Assembly: GCF_026319365.1 (NCBI RefSeq)
Contig: NZ_JAPDMS010000004.1
Span: 186,001 to 250,000, forward strand
Source: Methylophaga sp. OBS1
Lineage (GTDB): Bacteria; Pseudomonadota; Gammaproteobacteria; Nitrosococcales; Methylophagaceae
Direction: 5' to 3'
Length of the DNA stretch: 64,000 nt
Numbering within the stretch: position 1 is the first letter of the stretch; the number at the start of each line of letters is the position of its first letter. This document shows, piece by piece, positions 15,053 through 23,423 of this stretch. The position numbers and the translations under genes were made by a program. The notes beneath the pieces are model-generated. The model was not told the DNA's origin and ran no database searches. It was given only the letters and a program-made list of their open reading frames with translations.

Positions 15053-15493
15053 TCACATCAACCCACTGCAACGCATTCTGAAAAAACCATCATAGCGTTT
15101 GAATGTGAGCTTTTTCTGGTTGGTATCTTTATAACTTAATGAGTCTTCACTCACCGTGACATCGGTAAAGGTAATCATTTCACCTGAATCCGTTTCTTCA
15201 TACTTATTGAAATCACTATGGGTTTTCGGCATCTGAATTAATGTTGTTTTATCTAACTTCCAGGTGCCTGTTGTTTCGTCTACCCAGATTAATTTTTTTG
15301 TCTGACACAGCATTTTCTGAGACAGATAGCTGTTGTCTTCTCTGAGCTGAAGCAACCACATGGTCGATTCAGACATGCTGGTGTGGATATTCGCATACCA
15401 TGTGCCTATGAGCGCGTCTTTGCTTGGTTCAGCCTTGACTGACATTGAAAGGAATGAAATTGAAACAATAAGTAGCCAGTTTGAACATTTCAT
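15053..15493 (-). CDS. Exported protein of unknown function (lipocalin-like start)
   Basis: A 146-residue protein with a signal peptide (KCSNWLLIVSISFLSMSVKAE). The mature part starts with LIGTWYANIHTSMSES and continues with alternating short beta-strand-like segments (MWLLQLREDNSYL, TTGTWKLDKTTLI, LTFKRYDGFFRM). This is the layout of small one-domain beta-sandwich or lipocalin-like proteins, where GTW marks the first strand. I cannot assign a family with confidence. It is transcribed away from the preceding exported proteins and in the same direction as the SDR-like gene upstream of it. Confidence 0.6.
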   Translation of the reverse strand: MKCSNWLLIVSISFLSMSVKAEPSKDALIGTWYANIHTSMSESTMWLLQLREDNSYLSQKMLCQTKKLIWVDETTGTWKLDKTTLIQMPKTHSDFNKYEETDSGEMITFTDVTVSEDSLSYKDTNQKKLTFKRYDGFFRMRCSGLM

Positions 15494-15554
15494 TTTTCTC
15501 GTCCCTATTTTCTGATTAAGTCCGCTGTTGGAAGCTGTGATGGTTCCTCTTCAC

Positions 15555-16187
15555 TCACCAGCTTAGCTCAGGGTCAACACACTGATAAATCTGCCCGACA
15601 CTCTCTGCCTTTTTGAGTGAAGTTTCAGCCAGCCTTGCGACTTCACTGCGATGAATCAGGCCATGCTTTTCCTGGTGCTGTGATAATTGGCCTGTGTGCG
15701 TCACATCACCCTCTTTCAAACCACCAGGGCGGAGGATAGTGTAATCAAGGGTACTGGTCTGCAACCAGGATTCGGCCAGTGATTTCTCCCGCACGGCTGC
15801 ACCAAAGCCCTGTTTTGAACGCGCTGACAGATACTGCCATGAGTCGCCGCAGCCCAGTGATGTGACCAATAGAAAGCGCTTAATATGATTCGCTTCCAGG
15901 GCATTGATAAGATAACGGTGACCGATGTAATCGACTGGCACATCGGCGCGGTAACTGCCCATGGTTGAGATAATCCAGGCATCCTTTGGCAGGCTGGCAA
16001 CGGTCTGTTCGACCTGTTTCTGATCAGTCGCATCACAACTGAAGCTGTCCAGCTTCAATTCGGCCAGGCGGGAATTTCTGGACGGGTCACGGGCGACAGC
16101 GATGACCTTATAGTCCGCATCATGAAAATAATCCACCATTGCCGCGCCCAGACCACTGGCAGCGCCGAAGATGACAACCGTTTGCAT
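15555..16187 (-). CDS. NAD(P)-binding atypical short-chain dehydrogenase-like protein
   Basis: A 210-residue single-domain Rossmann protein. The N-terminal VVIFGAASGLGAAMVDYF is the dinucleotide-binding loop, VIAVARDPSR follows, and LLVTSLGCGDSW and YTILRPGGLKEGD are typical of the NmrA/biliverdin-reductase-B-like atypical SDR group. Members often bind NAD(P) and act as redox enzymes or sensors; the substrate is unknown. I chose the ATG at 16187 because GGGAG lies 6 bases upstream; the longer frame lacks support. A related protein is encoded at 26372-27034. Confidence 0.8.
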   Translation of the reverse strand: MQTVVIFGAASGLGAAMVDYFHDADYKVIAVARDPSRNSRLAELKLDSFSCDATDQKQVEQTVASLPKDAWIISTMGSYRADVPVDYIGHRYLINALEANHIKRFLLVTSLGCGDSWQYLSARSKQGFGAAVREKSLAESWLQTSTLDYTILRPGGLKEGDVTHTGQLSQHQEKHGLIHRSEVARLAETSLKKAESVGQIYQCVDPELSW

Positions 16188-16483
16188 AGCAACTCCCTGG
16201 GTAATCAAACAATCAGTGTCTATTTTTGTTGGGTAAATTACCAGCTGTTCGACTTGCCAGAAGCGACCATTATGCAGATCAGCCTCCCGCTCACCCTGCC
16301 GGACCCCACATTAATTCCGTGATCCAATGAATTAACAGCTCACAGAAAAAAACCATATTTTCATTATATTTCATATGTTTAAACCAATTACCTAATTTAA
16401 AAGTTAATATTGCCTTGCAAACACCTAAAAAGCGTTTTAAATTTTGTCACAAATAGTTCAGGGAATATTGAGAGGAACGCGCT

Positions 16484-17302
16484 ATGAAAACATGGGCTGT
16501 CGCCAACCAGAAAGGTGGGGTAGGGAAAACCACAACGGCTGTCAGCCTGGGTGGCTTACTGGCAGAACAGGGACAGCGCGTTCTGTTAATTGATATTGAT
16601 CCACAGGGTTCGATGACCTCTTACTTCGGTTATGACCCGGAAAACATCAATGCCAGCAGCATCAACGTGTTCAGCGCTGACAATATCAGCCGCGCCGAAG
16701 TCCACTCACTCATCCAGCAGACAAGTCTGACATCTCTCTCATTATTGCCTGCCAGTATTGGTCTGGCGACCATTGAGCGCAAAGCCTCACAGCCCGGTAT
16801 GGGACTGAAGCTGACCCGCGCATTGGCACAGGTACGTGAAGACTTTGATTATGTGCTGATCGATAGCCCGCCAGTACTGGGTGCTTTAATGATTAATGCG
16901 CTGGCAGCTTGTGAGCACCTACTTATGCCGGTACAGACTGAGTTCCTGGCGTTGAAAGGTATGGAACGGATGCTCAGAACCGTGTCGATGGTGACGAAGT
17001 CGCTTAAGAAAGAGCTTAATTACACGATTGTGCCGACCATGTATGACCAAAGGACACGTGCTTCTGTACTGACGCTGGAAACCCTGCACCATGATCACCC
17101 ACGGGAAACCTGGGATTCAGTGATTCCTGTCGATACGCGTTTCAGAGAAGCCAGCAAACAGGGACTGGTGCCGTCACAATATGATAGTCAAAGTCATGGC
17201 GTAATGGCCTATGCCGTGTTACTGGAGATGATGCAAAAAGAGCGTTATCTGCAGACTGAACCGCGCCTGATACCGGACTTTCCTGTCAGACGGGCATCTT
17301 AG
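16484..17302 (+). CDS. ParA-family ATPase (ParC-like, polar localisation type)
   Basis: A 272-residue deviant-Walker ATPase. KGGVGKTTTAVS at about residues 10-21 is the Walker A motif with the signature lysine, LLIDIDPQGSMTSYFG is motif A', and YVLIDSPPVLGALMINAL is Walker B. DPQGSMTSYFG, VQTEFLALKGMERML and IPVDTRFREASKQG closely match the ParA-like protein that positions chemotaxis or flagellar machinery at the pole in Pseudomonas and Vibrio. That gene normally sits in a che/mot operon; here no chemotaxis gene is nearby, only a small protein of unknown function downstream. It is therefore an orphan copy, and its partner is unknown. The 275 bases upstream are AT-rich. Confidence 0.82.
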   Translation: MKTWAVANQKGGVGKTTTAVSLGGLLAEQGQRVLLIDIDPQGSMTSYFGYDPENINASSINVFSADNISRAEVHSLIQQTSLTSLSLLPASIGLATIERKASQPGMGLKLTRALAQVREDFDYVLIDSPPVLGALMINALAACEHLLMPVQTEFLALKGMERMLRTVSMVTKSLKKELNYTIVPTMYDQRTRASVLTLETLHHDHPRETWDSVIPVDTRFREASKQGLVPSQYDSQSHGVMAYAVLLEMMQKERYLQTEPRLIPDFPVRRAS

Positions 17303-17371
17303 GCCGGTTTGGTTCATGGTCTTGGTATTAATCAAACCTGACTCCGCGGGTTCAGATGGGAAGCGCTATCA

Positions 17372-17833
17372 ATGAATATTGCCTACCGCACTTATCTTTA
17401 TACTCAGGATAGCGACCGCATCAGACTAGTGCCCAATGAGTACTTCCGGAACGTGGCCAAAAAAGTACAGCCATTGTCGAAGTATGCCAATCAGGATGTG
17501 CAATTAATCGAAGCACAGATTGTGGCCGGTCAGGATGGTACTGAGGTATTGCGTAGTATCAAGATCTGGCATCTGAGTATGGATGACCAGGGCTTCGTGG
17601 AATCCCGCACGATGGAGAGATACGATAGTGCCGAGATCAAAAAAATTGAACAGGATACCGTGCTGAAAAACAATGACCGACTGGTACAGCAATATATTGA
17701 TGGCCTGTTCAGTGATGAGCCTGTGAGCGCTGGACTCACTGACCAGAGTGAAACCATTACCAGCCGGATCTGGACTATCTTTCGTGCCGTCAGTCCAATG
17801 GCATCACTGGACTCTCTGCATTCATCAAGCTAA
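17372..17833 (+). CDS. Conserved protein of unknown function downstream of parA-like gene
   Basis: A 153-residue soluble protein without signal peptide or membrane helices. It starts with NIAYRTYLYTQDSDRIRLVP and has a mixed alpha/beta character with a charged central helix (DSAEIKKIEQDTVLKNNDR). No family was recognised. It lies 69 bases after the ParA-like gene on the same strand and may be its partner, but that rests on position only. The last 30 residues (ITSRIWTIFRAVSPMASLDSLHSSS) look disordered. Confidence 0.55.
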   Translation: MNIAYRTYLYTQDSDRIRLVPNEYFRNVAKKVQPLSKYANQDVQLIEAQIVAGQDGTEVLRSIKIWHLSMDDQGFVESRTMERYDSAEIKKIEQDTVLKNNDRLVQQYIDGLFSDEPVSAGLTDQSETITSRIWTIFRAVSPMASLDSLHSSS

Positions 17834-17958
17834 CTGCCTGCTCCGTTTATTCACCAGATTTTGGCTGGTTGATACAACACTTTCATCGCATTGCAATGAC
17901 ATTGGGCATCAAGTAAAAATAGCTGGACTGATTTACTAATCATCCAGGGATAATAAAG

Positions 17959-18318
17959 ATGAGTAGCAATGATATCGAATCGATTAAAGCCGTTGTTCAA
18001 CAATACATTGATGGGGCCAGAACAGGAAAAGGTGAGGTGATGAAGCCTGCTTTCCATCCCGACGCCACCATCTTTGGCTATATCGGTGAGGATTTGTTTG
18101 CCGGTCCAATTCAGAAGTTATTTGACTGGAATGATGAGAATGGCCCTGCGACAGATATCATGAGCGAGATAGCCCATATTGATGTCGAAGGTACTATTGC
18201 CAGCGTAAGACTGGAGTCTGATAACTGGACCGGGCTCAAATTCACTGACTTTTTCACGCTGCTGAAAGTGGATGGGGAATGGAAAATCATGAATAAGGTT
18301 TTTCATCTTCATGCTTGA
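17959..18318 (+). CDS. NTF2-like (putative lumazine-binding / SnoaL-type) protein
   Basis: A 119-residue single-domain protein with the cone-shaped NTF2-like pattern: a first helix with IESIKAVVQQYIDGARTGKG, then KPAFHPDATIFGYIGEDL, and a final strand pair FFTLLKVDGEWKIMNKVFHLHA. This is the arrangement of the putative lumazine-binding (Lumazine_bd_2) subgroup, whose roles are mostly unknown. AGGGA precedes the ATG. It is probably transcribed alone. Confidence 0.75.
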   Translation: MSSNDIESIKAVVQQYIDGARTGKGEVMKPAFHPDATIFGYIGEDLFAGPIQKLFDWNDENGPATDIMSEIAHIDVEGTIASVRLESDNWTGLKFTDFFTLLKVDGEWKIMNKVFHLHA

Positions 18319-18428
18319 TACGCTTAACTGACACTTCGATACGCTCAGCCGGCTGCTACACGCGGACTCAGCCTCTCCAAGCAGGTGATTCCTCACTGAA
18401 CCAGCGCCGTTACTAAGGTAAAAACAGA

Positions 18429-19373
18429 ATGAAATTCATTTCATCCGCGAAAGCAATATCACTCGCTGTCGCTCTCCTATCATTGATGGCCTGCACCTCC
18501 ACCACGATAGTGCCAGCCCCTGCTCAATCAGAAAAAATCGCCATTCAGTTCACTGATGAGAGCTTGTCGGGCTTATTTGATTTACCGGCCGGTACACATC
18601 GGGTGCCCAACAGTCAGGTGATTATTTCAGGTCATCAGTCCGGCGGCTGGGTTGGTTCGATTTTGGGGCCGATAGGTCTCTCTTTGCAGAGCGCTATCGA
18701 CTCGGAGAGTGCTGAAACGTCGATTCAGGATACCGAAGCGATGCTGCAGTTCAAGCTGACTGAAGCCGCCGATGCCATTACTGATGAACTGATTGTTCAG
18801 CCGGAGTTTGCGGGCACTTTTACCGACTTTGCTACACCCCGCACCCCCGTGCTCAAGGTAAAAACCGCGGTGATTCTCACCTTTCAGGACGATAAAAACG
18901 CCAAGCCTTTTGTGCTGTTGCAGGCGGCATTAAAAAATCCCGTTGTGAACACCGATATCTGGTGGAGCCGTTACATTGCCTCTTCCGGTCCGGCCAGACC
19001 ATTCACCGGAGAGAACGGCTGGGCAGCCAACGACGGCCAGGCTTTTGAAGATAATATTTCCGACAACCTTCAAAAAGCCATCAACCTGATGCTGGAGGAT
19101 ATTGCTTCTCCCTACCCTCGCCGCTCCAGCAATTTGCTGACGGTTCAGGGCTACTACCCTTATGTCCGCTACAAAATGCAGACAGTGGGCTATAAGCTTT
19201 ATGAAACTGATGACACACTGGCCTATGTGCCCAAACTGGGGGATGCGATTGTGTTTTCCGGTGTGCACCTGATTGATAAATCGACGGTGGCTATTCGTCC
19301 GACTCAGGAAGGTGATTCGGTTTATAAAATTCTTGAGGATGAGGAAGAACAGGCAGCAACTCAGTCACGATAA
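18429..19373 (+). CDS. Lipoprotein of unknown function
   Basis: A 314-residue protein with a lipoprotein signal: ISLAVALLSLMAC gives a lipobox with Cys22, and Thr-Ser at +2/+3 would allow sorting to the outer membrane. The mature part has a Gly-rich amphipathic stretch (SGGWVGSILGPIGLSLQSAI) and an alpha/beta body. It ends in acidic residues. No domain was recognised. A repeat array begins one base after its stop codon, with no terminator visible before it. Confidence 0.65.
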   Translation: MKFISSAKAISLAVALLSLMACTSTTIVPAPAQSEKIAIQFTDESLSGLFDLPAGTHRVPNSQVIISGHQSGGWVGSILGPIGLSLQSAIDSESAETSIQDTEAMLQFKLTEAADAITDELIVQPEFAGTFTDFATPRTPVLKVKTAVILTFQDDKNAKPFVLLQAALKNPVVNTDIWWSRYIASSGPARPFTGENGWAANDGQAFEDNISDNLQKAINLMLEDIASPYPRRSSNLLTVQGYYPYVRYKMQTVGYKLYETDDTLAYVPKLGDAIVFSGVHLIDKSTVAIRPTQEGDSVYKILEDEEEQAATQSR

Positions 19374-19830
19374 CCTCGTCATTGCGAGGAGGGACGACGA
19401 AGCAATCCAGTCCCGTGTTGATTTGGTGCACGAACATTAAGGCCTGTGAAGGTGGTGAATACTGGGCCTGGATCGCCGCGGCTCAAGGCCTCGCGATGAC
19501 GGAATGTTGAGAGGCACCGCCCAGTTCAGTCACAATTCCCTCGTCATTGCGAAGAGGGACGACGAAGCAATCCAGTCCCGTACTGAATTAGGTGCACTAA
19601 CATTGAGGTCTGCGATTGTATTGAGTACTGGGCCTGGATCGCCGCGCCCCGAGGCCTCGCGATGACGGAATGTTGAGAGGCACCGCCCAGTTCAGTGACC
19701 ATATCCTCGTCATTGCGAGGAGGCACGACGAAGCAATCCAGTCCCGCACTGAATTGGCTGCACAACCTTCCAAGTCGGCGAATGTGTTGAGCTCTGGGCC
19801 TGGATCGCCACGGCCCGAGGCCTCGTGAAA
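19374..19830 (+). repeat. Tandem array of ~165-bp composite palindromic repeats (forward orientation)
   Basis: Three units start with CGTCATTGCGAGGAGG or a variant at 19377, 19542 and 19708 (periods 165 and 166). Each unit holds a first-family element (CGTCATTGCGAGGAGGGACG...GCAATCCAG), a spacer around GCACGAACATTAAGG, and a second-family element (CTGGATCGCCGCG...CTCGCGATGACGG); the third unit decays after GCCTCGTG at about 19828. The same unit, reversed, forms the array at 23.4-23.9 kb, so the genes between are bounded by inverted repeats. No coding capacity. Confidence 0.9.
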
Positions 19831-20126
19831 ACAAAAATAAGAAGCCCTTCATGCATGAAAATGACTCAGCAAAATCATGTTCTTGGGACAGCAAAGCTGC
19901 TTTTCCATATCCAGTCAGCACAGATAACAGGCTTGTGGTTAAAAATAGATTGACTTTCGCTGAAATTACACGGATTATGGTGACAGCTAGAAATTAAGCC
20001 CCACGTTTACATTCTCCACTTCGTTGCATCTAAGTTGTTCTTCGTCCTGTAGTATCTAAATTCCGGTCTGTTTCACGCTACACCCGCCCTGATGGGCAGT
20101 TTTAATTTATCTACAGGATAATCAAT
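19831..20126 (+). promoter_or_regulatory. Upstream region and long leader of the cold-shock gene
   Basis: 296 bases without a gene. The last part, from about 20030, contains GCCCTGATGGGC, a short hairpin, followed by an AT-rich stretch and CAGGATAATCAAT before the ATG. Long structured 5' leaders are common for cspA-family mRNAs and control translation at low temperature. I cannot place the promoter with confidence. Confidence 0.4.
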
Positions 20127-20336
20127 ATGTCTAATACCGTTACTGGTACCGTAAAGTGGTTTAACGAAACGAAAGGTTTTGGTTTCATCGAACAATCTTC
20201 TGGCCCTGATGTTTTCGCTCATTACAGCGCCATCACTGGTTCAGGCTTCAAAACACTGGCCGAAGGTCAGCAAGTCGAATTCTCAGTGACTACCGGCCCT
20301 AAAGGCCCACAAGCTGAGAACATCGTCGCCCTGTAA
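20127..20336 (+). CDS. Cold-shock protein (CspA family)
   Basis: A 69-residue single cold-shock domain, the normal family length. It carries both RNA-binding motifs: KGFGFIEQ (RNP1) and VFAHYSAI (RNP2-like), with the start [11 protein letters not shown]. It acts as an RNA chaperone that melts secondary structure and influences translation and termination. The gene is monocistronic with a strong intrinsic terminator 20 bases after the stop. In one position the usual VHFS/VFVHFS reads VFAHYS, a mild variation. Which csp paralogue it represents cannot be told. Confidence 0.95.
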   Translation: MSNTVTGTVKWFNETKGFGFIEQSSGPDVFAHYSAITGSGFKTLAEGQQVEFSVTTGPKGPQAENIVAL

Positions 20337-20352
20337 AGCGCACGAATTCACG

Positions 20353-20385
20353 AAAAAAGGCAAGCCCTGTGCTTGCCTTTTTTTT
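20353..20385 (+). terminator. Intrinsic terminator after the cold-shock gene
   Basis: GGCAAG (20359-20364) pairs with CTTGCC (20372-20377), preceded by an A-run and followed by eight T residues. Confidence 0.92.
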
Positions 20386-20537
20386 GCCTATCGTACGCGT
20401 TTCAGTGTGATTCATTATCGGATTTTCGCCGGTTTCCACTCAGTTTTGCTGTGTTGAAAAAAGACGCTGTTATCACTGGACATATCGCGCTATGGGTGAT
20501 GAACTAAGGGCTGACATTCCAACCGCTGAGGAAGTGC

Positions 20538-22064
20538 ATGCCTGAAGATCTGCATATTAAAATCCGTAACCTGGAAAAGCAGGACTACCCTCAACTCAAG
20601 GAGTTGATGGATCAGATTTATCAGGACATCGGCGGCTCCTGGCCTGAACATACCATCTTTAAACTGATTGACGATTTGCCCGAGGGGCAAATCTGCGTCG
20701 TCGACCACGATAGGATAATCGGTGTGGCACTCTCGGTGCAGGTCGACTATCAGCAGTTCAGTAACCCGCATACTTATGATGACCTGATTTCCAAGCGTGA
20801 AACCATTCTGAATAATGCCAATGGCGATGCGCTCTATGGCTTGGATGTACTGATCCACCCGGACTATCGAGGCTATCGTCTGGGCCGCCGCCTGTATGAA
20901 GCCCGTAAAGAGCTTTGCCGACAACACAACCTGCGCGCCATTCTGGCCGGGGGACGCATCCCCAATTACCACGAGCACGCGGATGAAATGTCACCGGCTG
21001 AATATTTCGAGGCGGTCAAAAACAAGCGGATTTATGACCCGATTCTGACCTTCCAGCTTTCCAATGACTTTCAGGTTACCCGCCTGCTGAAACAATACCT
21101 GCCCGAAGATGAAAAATCGCAGGGCTACGCCACGCTGCTGGAGTGGCGTAATATTTTCTACGAACCGGAAACCACGGTCATTCAGACCCGTAAAACCCAG
21201 GTTCGTATCGGCGCCATTCAGTGGCAAATGCGTGAGGTGGACTCGGTACAGGAATGCCTGAACCAGGTCGAATATTTCATTGATGCCCTCTCCAACTACA
21301 AAAGCGACTTTGCCCTGTTTCCGGAGTTTTTTAATGCGGCATTGATGGGGCTGAGCCCCAACCAGCGCAACCAGACGGAAGCCATTCGATTTCTGGCGGC
21401 CTTTACCGAAAAGTTCAAAAATGAAATGTCCCAGATGGCAGTGAGCTACAACATCAATGTCATCACCGGATCGATGCCATTGCTGGAAGATGACGTGCTT
21501 TACAACGTCACTTACCTGTGTCGCCGTGACGGCACCATCGATATTCAGCGTAAACTGCATATTACCCCGCACGAGCGCCGTGACTGGGTCATTGAAGGGG
21601 GGGATCAGCTACAGGTGTTCGACACCGATGCCGGTCGTATTGGCATTCTGATTTGTTATGACGTGGAATTCCCCGAACTGGGCCGCATCCTGGCCGCTCA
21701 GGATATGGACATTCTGTTTGTGCCTTACTGGACCGACACCAAGAATGGCTACTTACGGGTGCGGAGTTGTGCCCAGGCCCGGGCGATTGAAAACGAATGT
21801 TACGTCGTCATTTGCGGTAGCTGTGGCAACCTGCCCCAAGTGGAAAATCTGGATGTCCAGTATTCTCAGGCGGCCGTGTTTTCACCCTCAGATTTTTCCT
21901 ATCCGCATGATGCGGTGATGGCAGAAACCACACCCAATACCGAGATGATTATGTTCTCTGATCTCGATCTGGATAAACTGAAACTGACCCGAAGCGAGGG
22001 GTCGGTGAACAACCTTAAAGATCGCCGCCAGGATCTCTACAAGGTGTCCTGGCTCAATCAATAA
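20538..22064 (+). CDS. GNAT N-acetyltransferase / carbon-nitrogen hydrolase fusion protein
   Basis: A 508-residue two-domain protein. Residues 6 to about 190 form a GNAT domain, with LDVLIHPDYRGYRLGRRLYEA (101-121) as the acetyl-CoA pyrophosphate loop. Residues 222-505 form a nitrilase-superfamily domain with a complete catalytic triad: Glu263 in LFPEFFN, Lys339 in IQRKLHITPHE and Cys373 in LICYDVEFPE. The fusion is a known arrangement in proteobacteria. The amide or nitrile substrate is unknown; an acetylation step paired with deamidation of the same small molecule is a reasonable guess. GAGGAAG precedes the ATG. A MAPEG gene follows after 25 bases. Confidence 0.88.
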   Translation: MPEDLHIKIRNLEKQDYPQLKELMDQIYQDIGGSWPEHTIFKLIDDLPEGQICVVDHDRIIGVALSVQVDYQQFSNPHTYDDLISKRETILNNANGDALYGLDVLIHPDYRGYRLGRRLYEARKELCRQHNLRAILAGGRIPNYHEHADEMSPAEYFEAVKNKRIYDPILTFQLSNDFQVTRLLKQYLPEDEKSQGYATLLEWRNIFYEPETTVIQTRKTQVRIGAIQWQMREVDSVQECLNQVEYFIDALSNYKSDFALFPEFFNAALMGLSPNQRNQTEAIRFLAAFTEKFKNEMSQMAVSYNINVITGSMPLLEDDVLYNVTYLCRRDGTIDIQRKLHITPHERRDWVIEGGDQLQVFDTDAGRIGILICYDVEFPELGRILAAQDMDILFVPYWTDTKNGYLRVRSCAQARAIENECYVVICGSCGNLPQVENLDVQYSQAAVFSPSDFSYPHDAVMAETTPNTEMIMFSDLDLDKLKLTRSEGSVNNLKDRRQDLYKVSWLNQ

Positions 22065-22089
22065 TCTCAGGCAATTTGAGGGAGATACA

Positions 22090-22518
22090 ATGACGCCAGC
22101 TGTCAGCAGTGCTTACTACGTGGCCTTATGGGCTGTCTTCTTTATTCTCGTTATCTGGCTGGTGCAGTGGTTTATTGCCAGTTCAACCAAGGCTCGATAT
22201 CCCGGTGCCATTCCCGGCAAACTGCCACCGGAGATTAGTCACGAGTCTTTTGTGTTCAGGGCGCACCGTACCTTTATGAACTCGCTGGAAAACCTGCCGA
22301 TTTTACTCAGCACCGCTTTTCTGGCGATCTTTGTCGGCGCCAGCCCGTTCTGGACCGGCGTGTTGTTGTGGGTCTATGGCCTGGCACGGCTTGGTCATAT
22401 GCTGCTCTATTACAAGATTGCGACCGAAAAGAACCCGAGCCCGAGGACCCTCTTCTTTATGATTGGTCTTGTGGCTAATATCGCCTTGTTATTGCTGTGC
22501 GGTATTACGCTGCTCTGA
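22090..22518 (+). CDS. MAPEG-family membrane protein
   Basis: A 142-residue protein with four hydrophobic helices. FRAHRTFMNSLENLPI is the MAPEG signature region (the Arg-Ala-His, Asn and Glu residues line the glutathione site in family members), and GLARLGHMLLYY follows. MAPEG proteins include microsomal glutathione transferases and related bacterial enzymes. Function in this organism is not known. It lies in a likely operon with the GNAT/hydrolase fusion upstream and the eIF2B-like gene 12 bases downstream. Confidence 0.82.
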   Translation: MTPAVSSAYYVALWAVFFILVIWLVQWFIASSTKARYPGAIPGKLPPEISHESFVFRAHRTFMNSLENLPILLSTAFLAIFVGASPFWTGVLLWVYGLARLGHMLLYYKIATEKNPSPRTLFFMIGLVANIALLLLCGITLL

Positions 22519-22530
22519 TATCCGGTATCA

Positions 22531-23379
22531 ATGGCTGACCACTTTGACACTATTCTGAGCGACCTGAAAAACAATCGTGAATCGGGGGCCACTTCGCTCG
22601 CCTTGCTCACCTTGTCGGCATTAAATGACTATCTGGCTGAAATGCCGGTACAGTCCGCCGATAAAATTGACAGCTTTTGTGATGCGTTAACCGCCGCTCG
22701 TCCCAGTATGATTGCACTGGGTAATGCCCTGAAGCGCTGGCAACAGCGGCTTGAAGTGGCTGATATTGACTTCAAGCAGCAGTATCTGAGCCAGCTTGTT
22801 GCGGTCTATCAACAGCTCGCGGATGCCTCGGAGCAGGTGGCTGAGCACGCTGCCAATCTGATTAAGCCGGGCATGACTGTGTTAACGCATAGTCGCAGTT
22901 CACAGGTGATGGCGCTGTTTGAACAGGCGTTGGAGCAGTATCGGGCGTTTAAGGTCATCGTCACCGTCAGTGCCCCCGGCAACGAGGGGCTGCTGGTCGC
23001 GTCACAACTGAATCGGCTGGGTATCCCGGTGACCTTGATTACCGACGCGGAAATGGGGCTGGTGATGCCGGATGTCGACATCAATATCAGCGGCTGTGAT
23101 AGCTGGCTGACTGATCATCACTTTGTGAATAAGACCGGCACCCTGTTGCAGGCACTCGCCGCCCAGCATTTCGGCAAACCTTTCTGGGTACTCGCTGACA
23201 GCTTTAAGAACAGCCCTCAGACCAGTCATGAGGTCGTGTTGGAGGCTATGCCTGTTAACGAATTGCCATTACCCGAAGATGACGATATCGCTGCCAAGAA
23301 TGTGTATTTCGAGACAATTTCCACACGCCTGGTAACCGGTCGTGTCGATGAGCATGGTTTGCAGGTATTGCAGCCTTAG
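22531..23379 (+). CDS. eIF-2B alpha/beta/delta-like (sugar-phosphate isomerase family) protein
   Basis: A 282-residue protein of the family that includes eIF2B subunits, methylthioribose-1-phosphate isomerase and ribose-1,5-bisphosphate isomerase. Diagnostic parts are IKPGMTVLTHSRSSQVM, VIVTVSAPGNEGLLVASQL, GIPVTLITDAEMGLVMPDVD, GCDSWLTDHHFVNKTGT and FWVLADSFK. The Asp, Asn-Lys and Gly residues match the nucleoside or sugar-phosphate pocket of the family. In bacteria an isomerase role is more likely than one in translation initiation. The N-terminal helical domain is present. It is the last gene before the reversed repeat array. Confidence 0.8.
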   Translation: MADHFDTILSDLKNNRESGATSLALLTLSALNDYLAEMPVQSADKIDSFCDALTAARPSMIALGNALKRWQQRLEVADIDFKQQYLSQLVAVYQQLADASEQVAEHAANLIKPGMTVLTHSRSSQVMALFEQALEQYRAFKVIVTVSAPGNEGLLVASQLNRLGIPVTLITDAEMGLVMPDVDINISGCDSWLTDHHFVNKTGTLLQALAAQHFGKPFWVLADSFKNSPQTSHEVVLEAMPVNELPLPEDDDIAAKNVYFETISTRLVTGRVDEHGLQVLQP

Positions 23380-23423
23380 TGAGTTTGTCAGGGTGCTGAT
23401 TGATTTGTCCCTGCAAGGCTTCA

